From: Phycisphaerae bacterium
GTDB lineage: Bacteria > Planctomycetota > Phycisphaerae > Phycisphaerales > SM1A02
Assembly (NCBI GenBank): GCA_002722935.1
Contig: PBMX01000022.1
Coordinates: 1-43,620, forward strand
Direction: 5' to 3'
DNA: 43,620 nt
Shown here piece after piece: positions 1 through 8,043 of the stretch (position 1 is its first letter; each line of letters starts with the position of its first letter). The position numbers and the translations under genes were made by a program. Below the pieces are notes generated by a model that worked only from the letters and a program-made list of their open reading frames with translations, was not told where the DNA came from and did not search any database.

Positions 1-2
1 AC

Positions 3-2102
3 TGGCGGGCGGCCTTCTGGGTCGGCATGGGGTTGATCATCGCCTTCTCCGGAACCCTCATCCTGATGAGCTGGACGGGCACGACGCTGAATCTCCTCAC
101 GATGTTCGGGCTGATCGTCGTCATCGGCCTGCTCGTCGATGACGCCATCGTGGTCTGCGAGAGCATCCAGGCATCGCATGACAAGGGCATGGATCCGATC
201 GAGGCCGCGGAACGAGGGGCACTCCGCGTGCAGTGGCCGGTCGTGGCGACCGTGTTGACGAGCATCGTGGCCTTTCTTCCGCTGACCTTCATCAAGGGAA
301 CCATCGGCGACCTGATGGGCGCGCTGCCCATCGTCATCGCTCTGGCCCTTTTCATGAGCCTGGTCGAGTGCCTGCTCATGCTGCCGGGGCACATGGGGCA
401 CAGCCTCAGGCGACGTGGTCGATCGGCGGGCGGGGGACTGGCGGGAGCCTTCCGTCGATATGAGCAACGAAGGGATCACGTCATCTTCAACAGGATCGTG
501 CCTGCTTACCGAGCCTTGCTTGGTCGCCTGATCAGGCACAGGTACCTGACTCTGGCGGTGTCGTGTTCCGTCCTCGTGTTCTCCGTGGGCATCCTGGCCG
601 GTGGGCGCGTGCCCTACACCTTCCTTCCCAATGATGATGCCGAGAGCGTCATGATCAAGTTCGAACTGCCTGTGGGTACGCCAATCGAGCAGACCCGGGC
701 CATGGCCGAACTCGTCGAGGATGCGGCCGGGTCTCTTGAAGAAGTGCGAACCGTCAACTCCATCGTGGGGGCATCGATGAGCATGGATTCGAGGATGGGT
801 TCGAACTTCTCCACGAATGTTGCGCAGTTCTTCCTTGAATTGCAGCCGGCCGAGGAACGTGACCGCAACGCGGCCGCCGTCATGACGAGTCTCAGGAACA
901 TGCTCGAGGGACGGATGCACGGGGTGCAGAGTTTCTCGGTCGAGGAGCTTTCCGGTGGCCCCGGGGGAAAGGACATCACCATCTACATTACGGGTGATGA
1001 CGGTGATCGCATGCTCGAGATGGCCGAGCGCATGAAGGCCGACCTCCTGGCATTTACCGGTGTGCATGACGTCAGCGATGATCTCTTCGACGGCCAGCGG
1101 GAGTTGCAGATCTCGCTGAATCCATCCGGTGCCGCGATCGGGTTCACGGTCGCCGATGTCGCCCAGCAGGTTCGAACCTCGGTCTTCGGCCGCGAAGCCC
1201 ATGTCTTCGCCGATGAAGGCGAGGACATCGATGTCCGTGTCAGCGCCGCGGGTGTCAGCAGGGGTTCGCTTGACGCCATCGAGACGATGTGGGTCATTGC
1301 GCCCGATGGTCGCTCGGTCCCCCTTGCCGAGATCGCGACCATCAGAGATGGCGACGGCTATGCAGGCATCCGGAGGCGGAATCGATCCAGGTCGATGTCG
1401 GTCACGGCGGAGACGGCCGAGGGGCTGAGTCCTGAACTCGTGATGGCCTCGCTCCCCGTCGATGAATGGCGATCGAGCTTTCCCGGTCTCGACATCACCT
1501 TCGGTGGGCGCCAACAGTCACAGGCCCGTGCCTTCGCCTCCCTCCCGATGGGGTACATGGCCGCGATCTGCGTCATCTACGGGATCCTGGCATGGCTCTT
1601 CCGAAGCTACACGCTGCCCTTCACCGTGCTGCTCGGGATCCCCTTTGCGATCATCGGCGTCATCTGGGGGCATGTCATCCTCGGCTTCTCCCTGACCTTC
1701 CTGAGCATCATCGGTTTCGTCGCTCTCAGCGGCATCGTCGTCAACGACTCGCTGATCTTAGTTCACTACTACCAGGAGGAACTTGAGCGTGGCGCTCCAC
1801 TGCGGCAGGCACTGCTCTCGGCCGGCTCCGAGCGGCTGCGCCCGATCTTCCTCACCACGATCACGACCGTACTCGGCCTCACGCCGCTGATGCTGGAGGA
1901 GTCCTTCCAGGCCATATTCCTGATACCCATGGCCATCGCCATTTCGTTCGGACTCATGAGCGCCACCGTACTGATACTTCTTCTCATGCCGTGCCTGATC
2001 GTCATCCTCGATGACATCAAACGCCTCTTGTACCACTGCTGGCATGGGCGGGCCCGGCCTCCGGCGACGGGCCTGGAGGACCAGGCGATACCTGGCCACT
2101 GA
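3..2102 (+). CDS. RND-family efflux transporter, C-terminal part (5' truncated by window)
   Basis: Inner-membrane resistance-nodulation-division permease of the AcrB/HAE type. It uses the proton motive force to export small molecules through a periplasmic adaptor and an outer-membrane channel. The reading frame is already open at base 3, so the N-terminal part lies upstream; the first in-window ATG (27) is internal. Near the start is the TM4 motif GLLVDDAIVVCES with the paired Asp of the proton relay. A central soluble porter region follows (roughly window residues 200-500), then a second membrane block including YMAAICVIYGILAWLF and GIVVNDSLILVHYY. About 700 residues are present; full family members have about 1,000. 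Partner adaptor and channel genes are not in the window. Substrate cannot be told from sequence. Family assignment is secure. Confidence 0.93.
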   Translation, partial: WRAAFWVGMGLIIAFSGTLILMSWTGTTLNLLTMFGLIVVIGLLVDDAIVVCESIQASHDKGMDPIEAAERGALRVQWPVVATVLTSIVAFLPLTFIKGTIGDLMGALPIVIALALFMSLVECLLMLPGHMGHSLRRRGRSAGGGLAGAFRRYEQRRDHVIFNRIVPAYRALLGRLIRHRYLTLAVSCSVLVFSVGILAGGRVPYTFLPNDDAESVMIKFELPVGTPIEQTRAMAELVEDAAGSLEEVRTVNSIVGASMSMDSRMGSNFSTNVAQFFLELQPAEERDRNAAAVMTSLRNMLEGRMHGVQSFSVEELSGGPGGKDITIYITGDDGDRMLEMAERMKADLLAFTGVHDVSDDLFDGQRELQISLNPSGAAIGFTVADVAQQVRTSVFGREAHVFADEGEDIDVRVSAAGVSRGSLDAIETMWVIAPDGRSVPLAEIATIRDGDGYAGIRRRNRSRSMSVTAETAEGLSPELVMASLPVDEWRSSFPGLDITFGGRQQSQARAFASLPMGYMAAICVIYGILAWLFRSYTLPFTVLLGIPFAIIGVIWGHVILGFSLTFLSIIGFVALSGIVVNDSLILVHYYQEELERGAPLRQALLSAGSERLRPIFLTTITTVLGLTPLMLEESFQAIFLIPMAIAISFGLMSATVLILLLMPCLIVILDDIKRLLYHCWHGRARPPATGLEDQAIPGH

Positions 2103-2141
2103 CGAGAAAGAGAAGTAGAAAACAGTCCGCTTCGAGTCGTA

Positions 2142-2169
2142 AGCCCTTCATGAAGAAAGGCTTAGGGCT
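2142..2169. repeat. Inverted repeat between the RND gene and ptsI
   Basis: AGCCCT (2142-2147) is matched by AGGGCT (2164-2169), with a smaller palindrome CTTCATGAAG (2146-2155) between them. It lies 40 nt after the RND stop and about 30 nt before the ptsI -10 box. There is no T-run, so it is not a classical intrinsic terminator. It could be an operator or a weak hairpin. Confidence 0.35.
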
Positions 2170-2175
2170 ATCACC

Positions 2176-2203
2176 AAGGCAGGGGGGCATCCAGACGTAT
2201 AAT
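2176..2203 (+). promoter_or_regulatory. Candidate sigma70-type promoter of ptsI
   Basis: A perfect TATAAT stands at 2198-2203, 34 nt before the ptsI ATG. The best -35 at a 16-nt spacer is AAGGCA (2176-2181, three of six matches), so the call rests mainly on the -10. It would give a leader of about 28 nt. Confidence 0.5.
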
Positions 2204-2237
2204 GGACCCTCTTCAGGCCAACCCCTGAAGCCTCACC

Positions 2238-3995
2238 ATGCAAAGCATCCAGGGAATCGCAGTTTCCCCCGGGATCGTGATTGCAAGGGCATTCGTCCTT
2301 GAACAGTTCCGGGAGCGCATTCCGCACCACCAGGTCGCGGAATCCGACGTTGCGCGCGAACTGGCAACCCTCGAGCAGGCCGTGGAGGATGCACTCGAAT
2401 CGATCCAGGCCGACCGGGACAGGGCGGAAGCCGACCTGGGAACCGAGCCGGCGAAGATCTTCGAGTTTCACCTCGGGCTTCTCAGGGATCCGACCCTCAT
2501 GGAGCCGGTCAGGAACAGGATCGAAACCGAGACGGTCACGGCGGCGTTTTCCGTTTCCGAGGCCTTCAGCAGTCTCGCTGACAAGTTCAGGGCCATGGGC
2601 TCAAGGGTCTTCCGGGACAAGGCACGCGACATTCTCGACCTGGAACGCAGGCTCATCGACAACCTCCTCGGACGTGCCGAAGATCGGCTCTCGACCCTGG
2701 AGACCCCGGTCATCATCGTGGGTCACGAGATGACGCCGATGCAGGCCGCTTCTCTCACCGAGGAGATGGTGGTCGGCCTCGCGACGGACTTCGGTGGTCG
2801 GACGGACCACACCTCCATCGTGGCGGCGGCACTGGGGATGCCCGTCGTCGTCGGATGCCAGACCCTTACCGAGCATGTCGATGACGGGGACATGGTGATC
2901 CTGGATGGATTCGCCGGCAAGGTGATCGTCGATCCTGATGAAGAGGTTCTTCAGCAGTACCACGATCGCATCAAGGCCATCGAGGAAGCGCGGTCCATCG
3001 TGGCGGTCTCGCCGGATGAGGAAGCGATCACACTCGATGGAACGCGCATCCAGTTGATGGGCAACATCGAGTTCCCCCGCGAGATTCCCTCGCTCCTGGA
3101 ACATGGTGGAGAGGGTGTCGGCCTGTACAGGACCGAGTTTCTCTATCTCACCAGCACATCGGAGCCGACCGAGGAAGAACTCTACGAGCAGTACGTCAAC
3201 TGCGTTCGAAACCTCGATGGTGGCCCCCTGACGGTTCGAACCCTTGACCTCGGTGCCGACAAGCACACGCAGGCGCAGGCGCTTGAACCTGAACGCAATC
3301 CCTTCCTGGGGCTGCGAAGCATTCGATACAGCCTGCAGCATCTGCCGCAGTTCAAGAGGCAGTTGAGGGCCATTCTTCGCGCCGGTGCCCATGGCCCCCT
3401 CAAGATCATGTTCCCGCTCATCACGACCATGACCGAGCTGAAACAGGCCAAGATGATCCTCGCCGATGTCCGCGAGGAACTCGAGGACGAGGGAGTCGAG
3501 ATCGCCGAATCGGTACCCGTGGGCATGATGATCGAGGTTCCCAGCGCCGCCCTGATGGCATCGACATTCGCCAAGGAGGTCGATTTCTTCTCCATCGGGA
3601 CCAATGACCTCACCCAGTACACGGTGGCCGTGGATCGTGGAAACCAGCGTGTCGCCAGCTTGTACACGGCGACGAATCCAGCGGTTATCAGGCTTGTAAA
3701 GGCCGTCATACGTGCTGGGAAGCGAAGAAACGTCGAAACCAGCCTTTGCGGCGAAATCGCGGGTGATATCAACTACACTATGCTTCTGATAGGACTCGGC
3801 TTGCGAATCCTGTCCCTCGTCCCTTCCCAGATTCCTCGCGTCAAGCAGGTCATTCGGAGGGTCGACGTAGGAAGTTGTGAGCGGCTGGCCAGGAAGGTCG
3901 GCTCATTTGATTCGGAGCGCAGGACGCTGAAATGTCTCCAGGATGAACTGAAATTGATCATGCCGGATCTGGATGGTGGATGGTCCACCGCGTAA
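2238..3995 (+). CDS. ptsI: Phosphoenolpyruvate-protein phosphotransferase (PTS enzyme I)
   Basis: Cytosolic enzyme I takes phosphate from PEP onto an active-site His and passes it to HPr, the first step of PTS signalling or sugar uptake. It has 585 residues, close to the family norm of about 575. The phospho-His loop GGRTDHTSIVAAALG places the active His at residue 191 (H189 in E. coli). The PEP-binding TIM barrel has RTEFLY, GTNDLTQYT and the catalytic Cys in SLCGEIAGD (about residue 504). The ATG at 2238 begins the typical MQSIQGIAVSPGI start. No ptsH, EII gene or HPr kinase is next to it, so a regulatory PTS is possible (inference). It is preceded by its own candidate promoter. Confidence 0.95.
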   Translation: MQSIQGIAVSPGIVIARAFVLEQFRERIPHHQVAESDVARELATLEQAVEDALESIQADRDRAEADLGTEPAKIFEFHLGLLRDPTLMEPVRNRIETETVTAAFSVSEAFSSLADKFRAMGSRVFRDKARDILDLERRLIDNLLGRAEDRLSTLETPVIIVGHEMTPMQAASLTEEMVVGLATDFGGRTDHTSIVAAALGMPVVVGCQTLTEHVDDGDMVILDGFAGKVIVDPDEEVLQQYHDRIKAIEEARSIVAVSPDEEAITLDGTRIQLMGNIEFPREIPSLLEHGGEGVGLYRTEFLYLTSTSEPTEEELYEQYVNCVRNLDGGPLTVRTLDLGADKHTQAQALEPERNPFLGLRSIRYSLQHLPQFKRQLRAILRAGAHGPLKIMFPLITTMTELKQAKMILADVREELEDEGVEIAESVPVGMMIEVPSAALMASTFAKEVDFFSIGTNDLTQYTVAVDRGNQRVASLYTATNPAVIRLVKAVIRAGKRRNVETSLCGEIAGDINYTMLLIGLGLRILSLVPSQIPRVKQVIRRVDVGSCERLARKVGSFDSERRTLKCLQDELKLIMPDLDGGWSTA

Positions 3996-4296
3996 CCGGA
4001 ATCCGGTTCACACTACGAAAAAACGCTGATCGAGAAATCGAGCCCGACGTACGAGGCCTTTCCGGTCGGCAACCGACGAACCACGTGGATCGTGGATGAG
4101 AAGATGGAAGCACGAGCAACAATGCACGACGTGACCGAAGAGCGCCCAGGACGACTTTTGTCGACCAGGCGGCCCGGACACGCCATCGCCTGCACTCAGG
4201 AGCCAACGCTCCCGGGGGTGCTGGCCGCATGTACCCGCCTGTGCCATTCCTTCCGCGACCACTGGAACGCCGGATCCACTGGAAAGGGATCCAATC
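3996..4296 (+). other. 301-nt non-coding stretch between ptsI and rne; possible rne leader
   Basis: No convincing gene lies here. At the ptsI stop is a small hairpin, AACCGG-AAT-CCGGTT (3994-4008 including the stop), without a T-run. Near the 3' end is GGATCC-9 nt-GGATCC (4272-4292), which encloses the rne ribosome binding site. I found no TAnnnT -10-like hexamer on the plus strand anywhere in the gap. Either rne is co-transcribed with ptsI or its promoter is of another type. E. coli rne has a long autoregulatory 5' leader; a similar role here is only inference. Confidence 0.5.
4272..4292 (+). promoter_or_regulatory. Hairpin enclosing the rne Shine-Dalgarno
   Basis: GGATCC at 4272-4277 can pair with GGATCC at 4287-4292. 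The 9-nt loop between them carries most of the SD-like GGAAAGGGA (4281-4289); the GTG start is at 4297. The stem ends four bases before the start codon, so folding would affect ribosome access. Confidence 0.4.
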
Positions 4297-6858
4297 GTGG
4301 CACCAAGAAAGAAGAAGACGGAACAGCCCGACGAACTGATGATCGTCAACGACGTTCCCGGCGAGGAATGCCGGATCGCCATCGTCCAGGATGGACACCT
4401 CGAGGAGCTCTATGCTGAGCGAGTCGCGGCAGCGAGCAACGTCGGCAATATCTACAAGGGACGCGTAACGAACGTCGAATCCGCCATCCAGGCGGCCTTC
4501 GTCGATTTCGGTCATGCCCAGCGCGGCTTCCTGCACATCTCCGACCTGCATCCCCAGTATTTCCCGGGGGGTGACAAGACGGAGAAGGTCGGTCGCAAGA
4601 CGACGCGACGTGATCGTCCACCCATCCAGAACTGCCTGAAGCGAGGCCAGGAGATCCTCGTCCAGGTCCTGAAGGAGGGCATCGGTACCAAGGGGCCGAC
4701 CCTGACGAGCTACCTGTCCATTCCCGGCCGCCTGATGGTGATGATGCCGAACATGGACCGGGTTGGTGTGAGCCGCAAGGTCGAGGACGACGACCAGCGC
4801 AAGATCATGCGGGACGTGCTCGACAAGCTCGACCTCCCCGACGACTTCGGGTTCATCCTCAGGACGGCGGGCATCGGGCGTACCAAGCTGGAACTGAAAC
4901 GTGACGTGGCCTACCTCACCCGGTTGTGGAAGGTCATGAAGAAGCGACAGGACACGGTGGGGGCTCCATGCGAGCTCTATACCGAGTCGGACCTCTTCAT
5001 ACGGACGATCCGCGACGTACTCAGGCCCTCGATCAAGGCGATCGTCGTCGATTCGGATTCCGCCTACCAGCGATGCATGGCGTTCCTCCGCGTGATTGCA
5101 CCACGCTCGGCGCCGGAGATCATCCAGTATCGACGTTCGCTTCCCCTGTTCCATGCCTTCGACGTGGAACGCCAGATCGACTCGATTCACCAGCGGGAAG
5201 TCACGCTGCCTTCCGGTGGCCGACTTGTGATCGACCAGACGGAGGCGCTCGTCGCCATCGATGTCAACTCGGGTCGCAGTCGTTCGGCCAAGGACAGTGA
5301 GACGAACGCCTTCCAGACGAACATGGAAGCCGCGGATGAGATCTGTCGCCAGCTTCGGCTTCGGGATCTGGGCGGATTGATCATCCATGACCTCATCGAC
5401 ATGCGGATGCAGCGGCATCGCCGCACCGTCGAGGAGCGTTTCGCCGAGAATCTCGAGCGTGACCGTGCGAGGACGACCATCCTCAAGATCAGCGAGTTCG
5501 GAATTCTCGAGATGACCCGGCAGCGCATGCGTCCGAGCATGCGGATGAGTCATTTCATCAGTTGCCAGTCATGCGATGGGCAGGGCGAGATCAAGTCGCC
5601 CGACTCGGTGGGCACGGATGTGCTCAGGAACGTCGGGTACCTGCTGCAGCACGACCAGGTCGCACGCGTCGAGGTGGTCGTTTCGCCGAAGGTGGCTTCC
5701 GTCCTGCTCTCGACACGTCGTCATCATCTCAACTCGATGGAAGACCAGCTCCAGAAGCAGGTCGACGTGCGGGTGAGCGAGACCATCGCGGCGGATCGCG
5801 TAAGTTTCTACGCCTACGACGAATCGAATACCGACCTTGAACTCTCCTCTCTGAAGAAGCCGACGCTGCCGTCGATCAAGGAACTGTCTGATGAAGCTGC
5901 TTCGTGGACCGGTGAAGAGATCCAGGCGGAGGAATCGGATGATGAAGATGAAGGTGGACGCCGTCGCCGTCGTCGTCGCAAGGCGCCTCCGGCCGATGCG
6001 GCCGCCATCGCGCTCTCCGGCGAGTTGATGAAGGAACTCGATGAACTCGAGGAAGAAGCCGACCAGGATGATGACGAAATCGTCGTCGAGGCTGAAGAGG
6101 CTCCCAGGAGTTCCAAGAAACGTCGACGGTCAAGGGGAGGCAGGGGTCGTCGTGGCCGAGGCAGGAAACCGGTCGTCGAGCCGCCAATCGAGGCCGCGGC
6201 TCGCCTCTACATTCTCGCGAAGAAGCTCAACTCGTCTTCCAAGGAGATCCTCGAGAAGATCACCGCTGCGGATGCCGCGGAGGTCGAAGGATGGTCCATC
6301 AAGAATCACATGTCCACGGTCACTCCGGAGCAGGCGATGGTGATCGCCGGCTGGCTCGCACCGCCGGCAGAAGCTGAGCAGGAAGGCTCCGAGGAGGAGA
6401 CGCCGAAGCGCGGTGGTCGCCGGCGACGCCGGCGTCGCAGGCGTAGCGGTGGCGACGGTGAGTCCTCGGGAGAGGCCAAGGAGCAGTCCGACACCGGCGA
6501 AGACAAGGATGAGGATGAGCCCGCTCCCAGGAAGAAGCGTCGTTCACGGCGTGGCTCGAGGGGAGGACGAGGGCGTAGGAAGAAATCAGGCGGCGAGGGG
6601 GATGACGGCCAACCGGAGGCGGAAGCCTCCGAAGGCAAGAAGAAGAAGCGAGGTCGCAGAGGTGGACGAGGCAGAAAGAAGAAGACCACGACGACCGGGT
6701 CTTCGGACAGTGCCGAGACGAAGTCGCCCGAATCGACCTCTGAACCGAAGCCCAAGCCGGAGCCGAAGCCGAAACGCCGAACGCTCTACGGTGGCTCGAG
6801 GCGAGGTGTGTCCAAGAGTGAAATCGACAAGGCGCATGCCGGAGACGGAGTTGCGTGA
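4297..6858 (+). CDS. rne: RNase E/G family endoribonuclease with IF2_N-like domain in a basic C-terminal tail
   Basis: Endoribonuclease of mRNA decay and rRNA/tRNA processing. It has 853 residues and starts at GTG 4297 with SD GGAAAGG. The S1 domain is at about 37-125 (GNIYKGRVTNVESAIQAAFV). The catalytic Asps are D322 (VAIDVNSGRS) and D365 (GLIIHDLIDM), 43 apart exactly as D303/D346 in E. coli. The zinc-link CxxC is C423/C426 (SCQSCDGQG). From about residue 550 the protein is a low-complexity acidic and Arg-rich tail with several RRRRR/KKKR blocks. Inside the tail, at about 634-685, is a folded-looking segment (RLYILAKKLNSSSKEILEKI, then IKNHMS) that resembles the N-terminal IF2_N domain of translation initiation factor IF-2. 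The stop overlaps the dxr start (GTGA). Catalytic assignment is secure; the IF2_N call is by pattern. Confidence 0.94.
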   Translation: MAPRKKKTEQPDELMIVNDVPGEECRIAIVQDGHLEELYAERVAAASNVGNIYKGRVTNVESAIQAAFVDFGHAQRGFLHISDLHPQYFPGGDKTEKVGRKTTRRDRPPIQNCLKRGQEILVQVLKEGIGTKGPTLTSYLSIPGRLMVMMPNMDRVGVSRKVEDDDQRKIMRDVLDKLDLPDDFGFILRTAGIGRTKLELKRDVAYLTRLWKVMKKRQDTVGAPCELYTESDLFIRTIRDVLRPSIKAIVVDSDSAYQRCMAFLRVIAPRSAPEIIQYRRSLPLFHAFDVERQIDSIHQREVTLPSGGRLVIDQTEALVAIDVNSGRSRSAKDSETNAFQTNMEAADEICRQLRLRDLGGLIIHDLIDMRMQRHRRTVEERFAENLERDRARTTILKISEFGILEMTRQRMRPSMRMSHFISCQSCDGQGEIKSPDSVGTDVLRNVGYLLQHDQVARVEVVVSPKVASVLLSTRRHHLNSMEDQLQKQVDVRVSETIAADRVSFYAYDESNTDLELSSLKKPTLPSIKELSDEAASWTGEEIQAEESDDEDEGGRRRRRRRKAPPADAAAIALSGELMKELDELEEEADQDDDEIVVEAEEAPRSSKKRRRSRGGRGRRGRGRKPVVEPPIEAAARLYILAKKLNSSSKEILEKITAADAAEVEGWSIKNHMSTVTPEQAMVIAGWLAPPAEAEQEGSEEETPKRGGRRRRRRRRRSGGDGESSGEAKEQSDTGEDKDEDEPAPRKKRRSRRGSRGGRGRRKKSGGEGDDGQPEAEASEGKKKKRGRRGGRGRKKKTTTTGSSDSAETKSPESTSEPKPKPEPKPKRRTLYGGSRRGVSKSEIDKAHAGDGVA

Positions 6859-8042
6859 GTTCGCCTCGTAGAGTCATCCTGCTGGGTTCGACGGGATCGA
6901 TCGGGACAAGCACGATCGAGGTCATCGAGCATCTCAATGCAGGGGGCCAACGCTTCGAGGTCGTCGGCCTGGCTGCTGGAAGCAATGGCGAACTGCTTGC
7001 CGAGCAGGCGGCGCGACTCGAAGTCGCTGACCTGGCCTTGCGGGATGAAAGGGGCGCATGTTCGATCGGTCCGTCGGCTACCGTTCGCACCGGTGAAGAT
7101 GCGGCCTGTCGGCTCGTCACCGAGGTGGCGAAGCCGGGAGATCTCCTCATCGCCGCCATCGTCGGTGCAGCCGGACTTGAAGCCGTCCTCGAGGGGATAC
7201 GCCTGGGCTGCGACATCGCCCTGGCGAACAAGGAGACCCTCGTTGCCGGTGGCAGCCTGGTCATGCCCATGGCGAAGCAGCAGGGTGTCGAACTGATTCC
7301 CATCGACTCGGAACACAGCGCCATCGCCCAGTGCTTGCGGAGCAGCCGGTCCATGGACGAGGTCGATCGAATCGTCATCACGGCCTCGGGCGGTCCGCTG
7401 CGGACATGGACGAGAGACCGGATCGAAGAGGCCACCGTCGAGGAGGCGTTGGCGCATCCAACGTGGACGATGGGGCGGAAGATCACCATCGATTCGGCTT
7501 CGCTGATGAACAAGGCGCTGGAGGTCATCGAGGCCCACTGGCTCTTCGGGCTTCCGGCATCGAAGATCGATGTCATCGTGCACCCGCAGTCGATCGTTCA
7601 CAGCTTCGTCGAGTACGTCGACGGATCCGTCATCGCCCAGTGCGGGCCACCGAGCATGAAGACACCGATCCAGTACGCGTTGACGTGGCCGGATCGCCTC
7701 GATGGCTGCGGTCCCAGGTTGGACTGGGAGGCCCTGCAGTCGCTCGAGTTCGAGCAACTTGATCATGAGCGGTTCCCCTCCGTTTCACGAGCCTGGGATG
7801 TCATCGAAGCCGGTGGCACCTCCGGGGCAATCTTCAATGCCGCCAACGAGGTGGCAGTCGAGGCCTTTCTCGAGGGGAGGACGAGGTTCGGGGGCATCTT
7901 CAGCCTCGTGGCACATGCCATGGATACGATCGACTCGACTGAAGTGTCCTCCCTTGACGATGTACTCCAGGCGGACAGGCGGTCGAGGGCCGTGGTGTCC
8001 GAGATGATCGCCTCGCAGGACACCGCAGCGGCAGGAACCTGA
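6855..8042 (+). CDS. dxr: 1-deoxy-D-xylulose 5-phosphate reductoisomerase
   Basis: Second enzyme of the MEP isoprenoid pathway: NADPH-dependent conversion of DXP to 2-C-methyl-D-erythritol 4-phosphate, in the cytosol. It has 395 residues (E. coli 398). The NADPH fold has GSTGSIGTSTIEVI near the start. Other family motifs are ANKETLVAGG, IPIDSEHSAIAQCL with metal and substrate ligands, TASGGPLR, MGRKITIDSASLMNKALEVI and the HPQSIVHSFVEYVDGS loop. The GTG start at 6855 overlaps the rne stop by four bases, so translation is probably coupled. It lies one base upstream of the RseP-like gene; dxr-rseP adjacency is common in bacteria. Confidence 0.97.
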   Translation: MSSPRRVILLGSTGSIGTSTIEVIEHLNAGGQRFEVVGLAAGSNGELLAEQAARLEVADLALRDERGACSIGPSATVRTGEDAACRLVTEVAKPGDLLIAAIVGAAGLEAVLEGIRLGCDIALANKETLVAGGSLVMPMAKQQGVELIPIDSEHSAIAQCLRSSRSMDEVDRIVITASGGPLRTWTRDRIEEATVEEALAHPTWTMGRKITIDSASLMNKALEVIEAHWLFGLPASKIDVIVHPQSIVHSFVEYVDGSVIAQCGPPSMKTPIQYALTWPDRLDGCGPRLDWEALQSLEFEQLDHERFPSVSRAWDVIEAGGTSGAIFNAANEVAVEAFLEGRTRFGGIFSLVAHAMDTIDSTEVSSLDDVLQADRRSRAVVSEMIASQDTAAAGT

Positions 8043-8043
8043 A

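Noticed and set aside
4092-4418. Possible upstream ORF (108 codons) overlapping the rne start
   Set aside because: No SD, no family resemblance, and most of its second half is a shifted reading of rne.
3958-5553. 531-codon open frame on the minus strand opposite ptsI and rne
   Set aside because: It runs opposite the well-conserved RNase E catalytic domain, crosses two genes and has no recognisable motif; long antisense frames are expected at this GC content.
6320-7576. 418-codon minus-strand frame opposite rne and dxr
   Set aside because: Opposite conserved dxr motifs and the Arg-rich rne tail; composition is Ser/Arg/Pro-rich as expected of a shadow frame.
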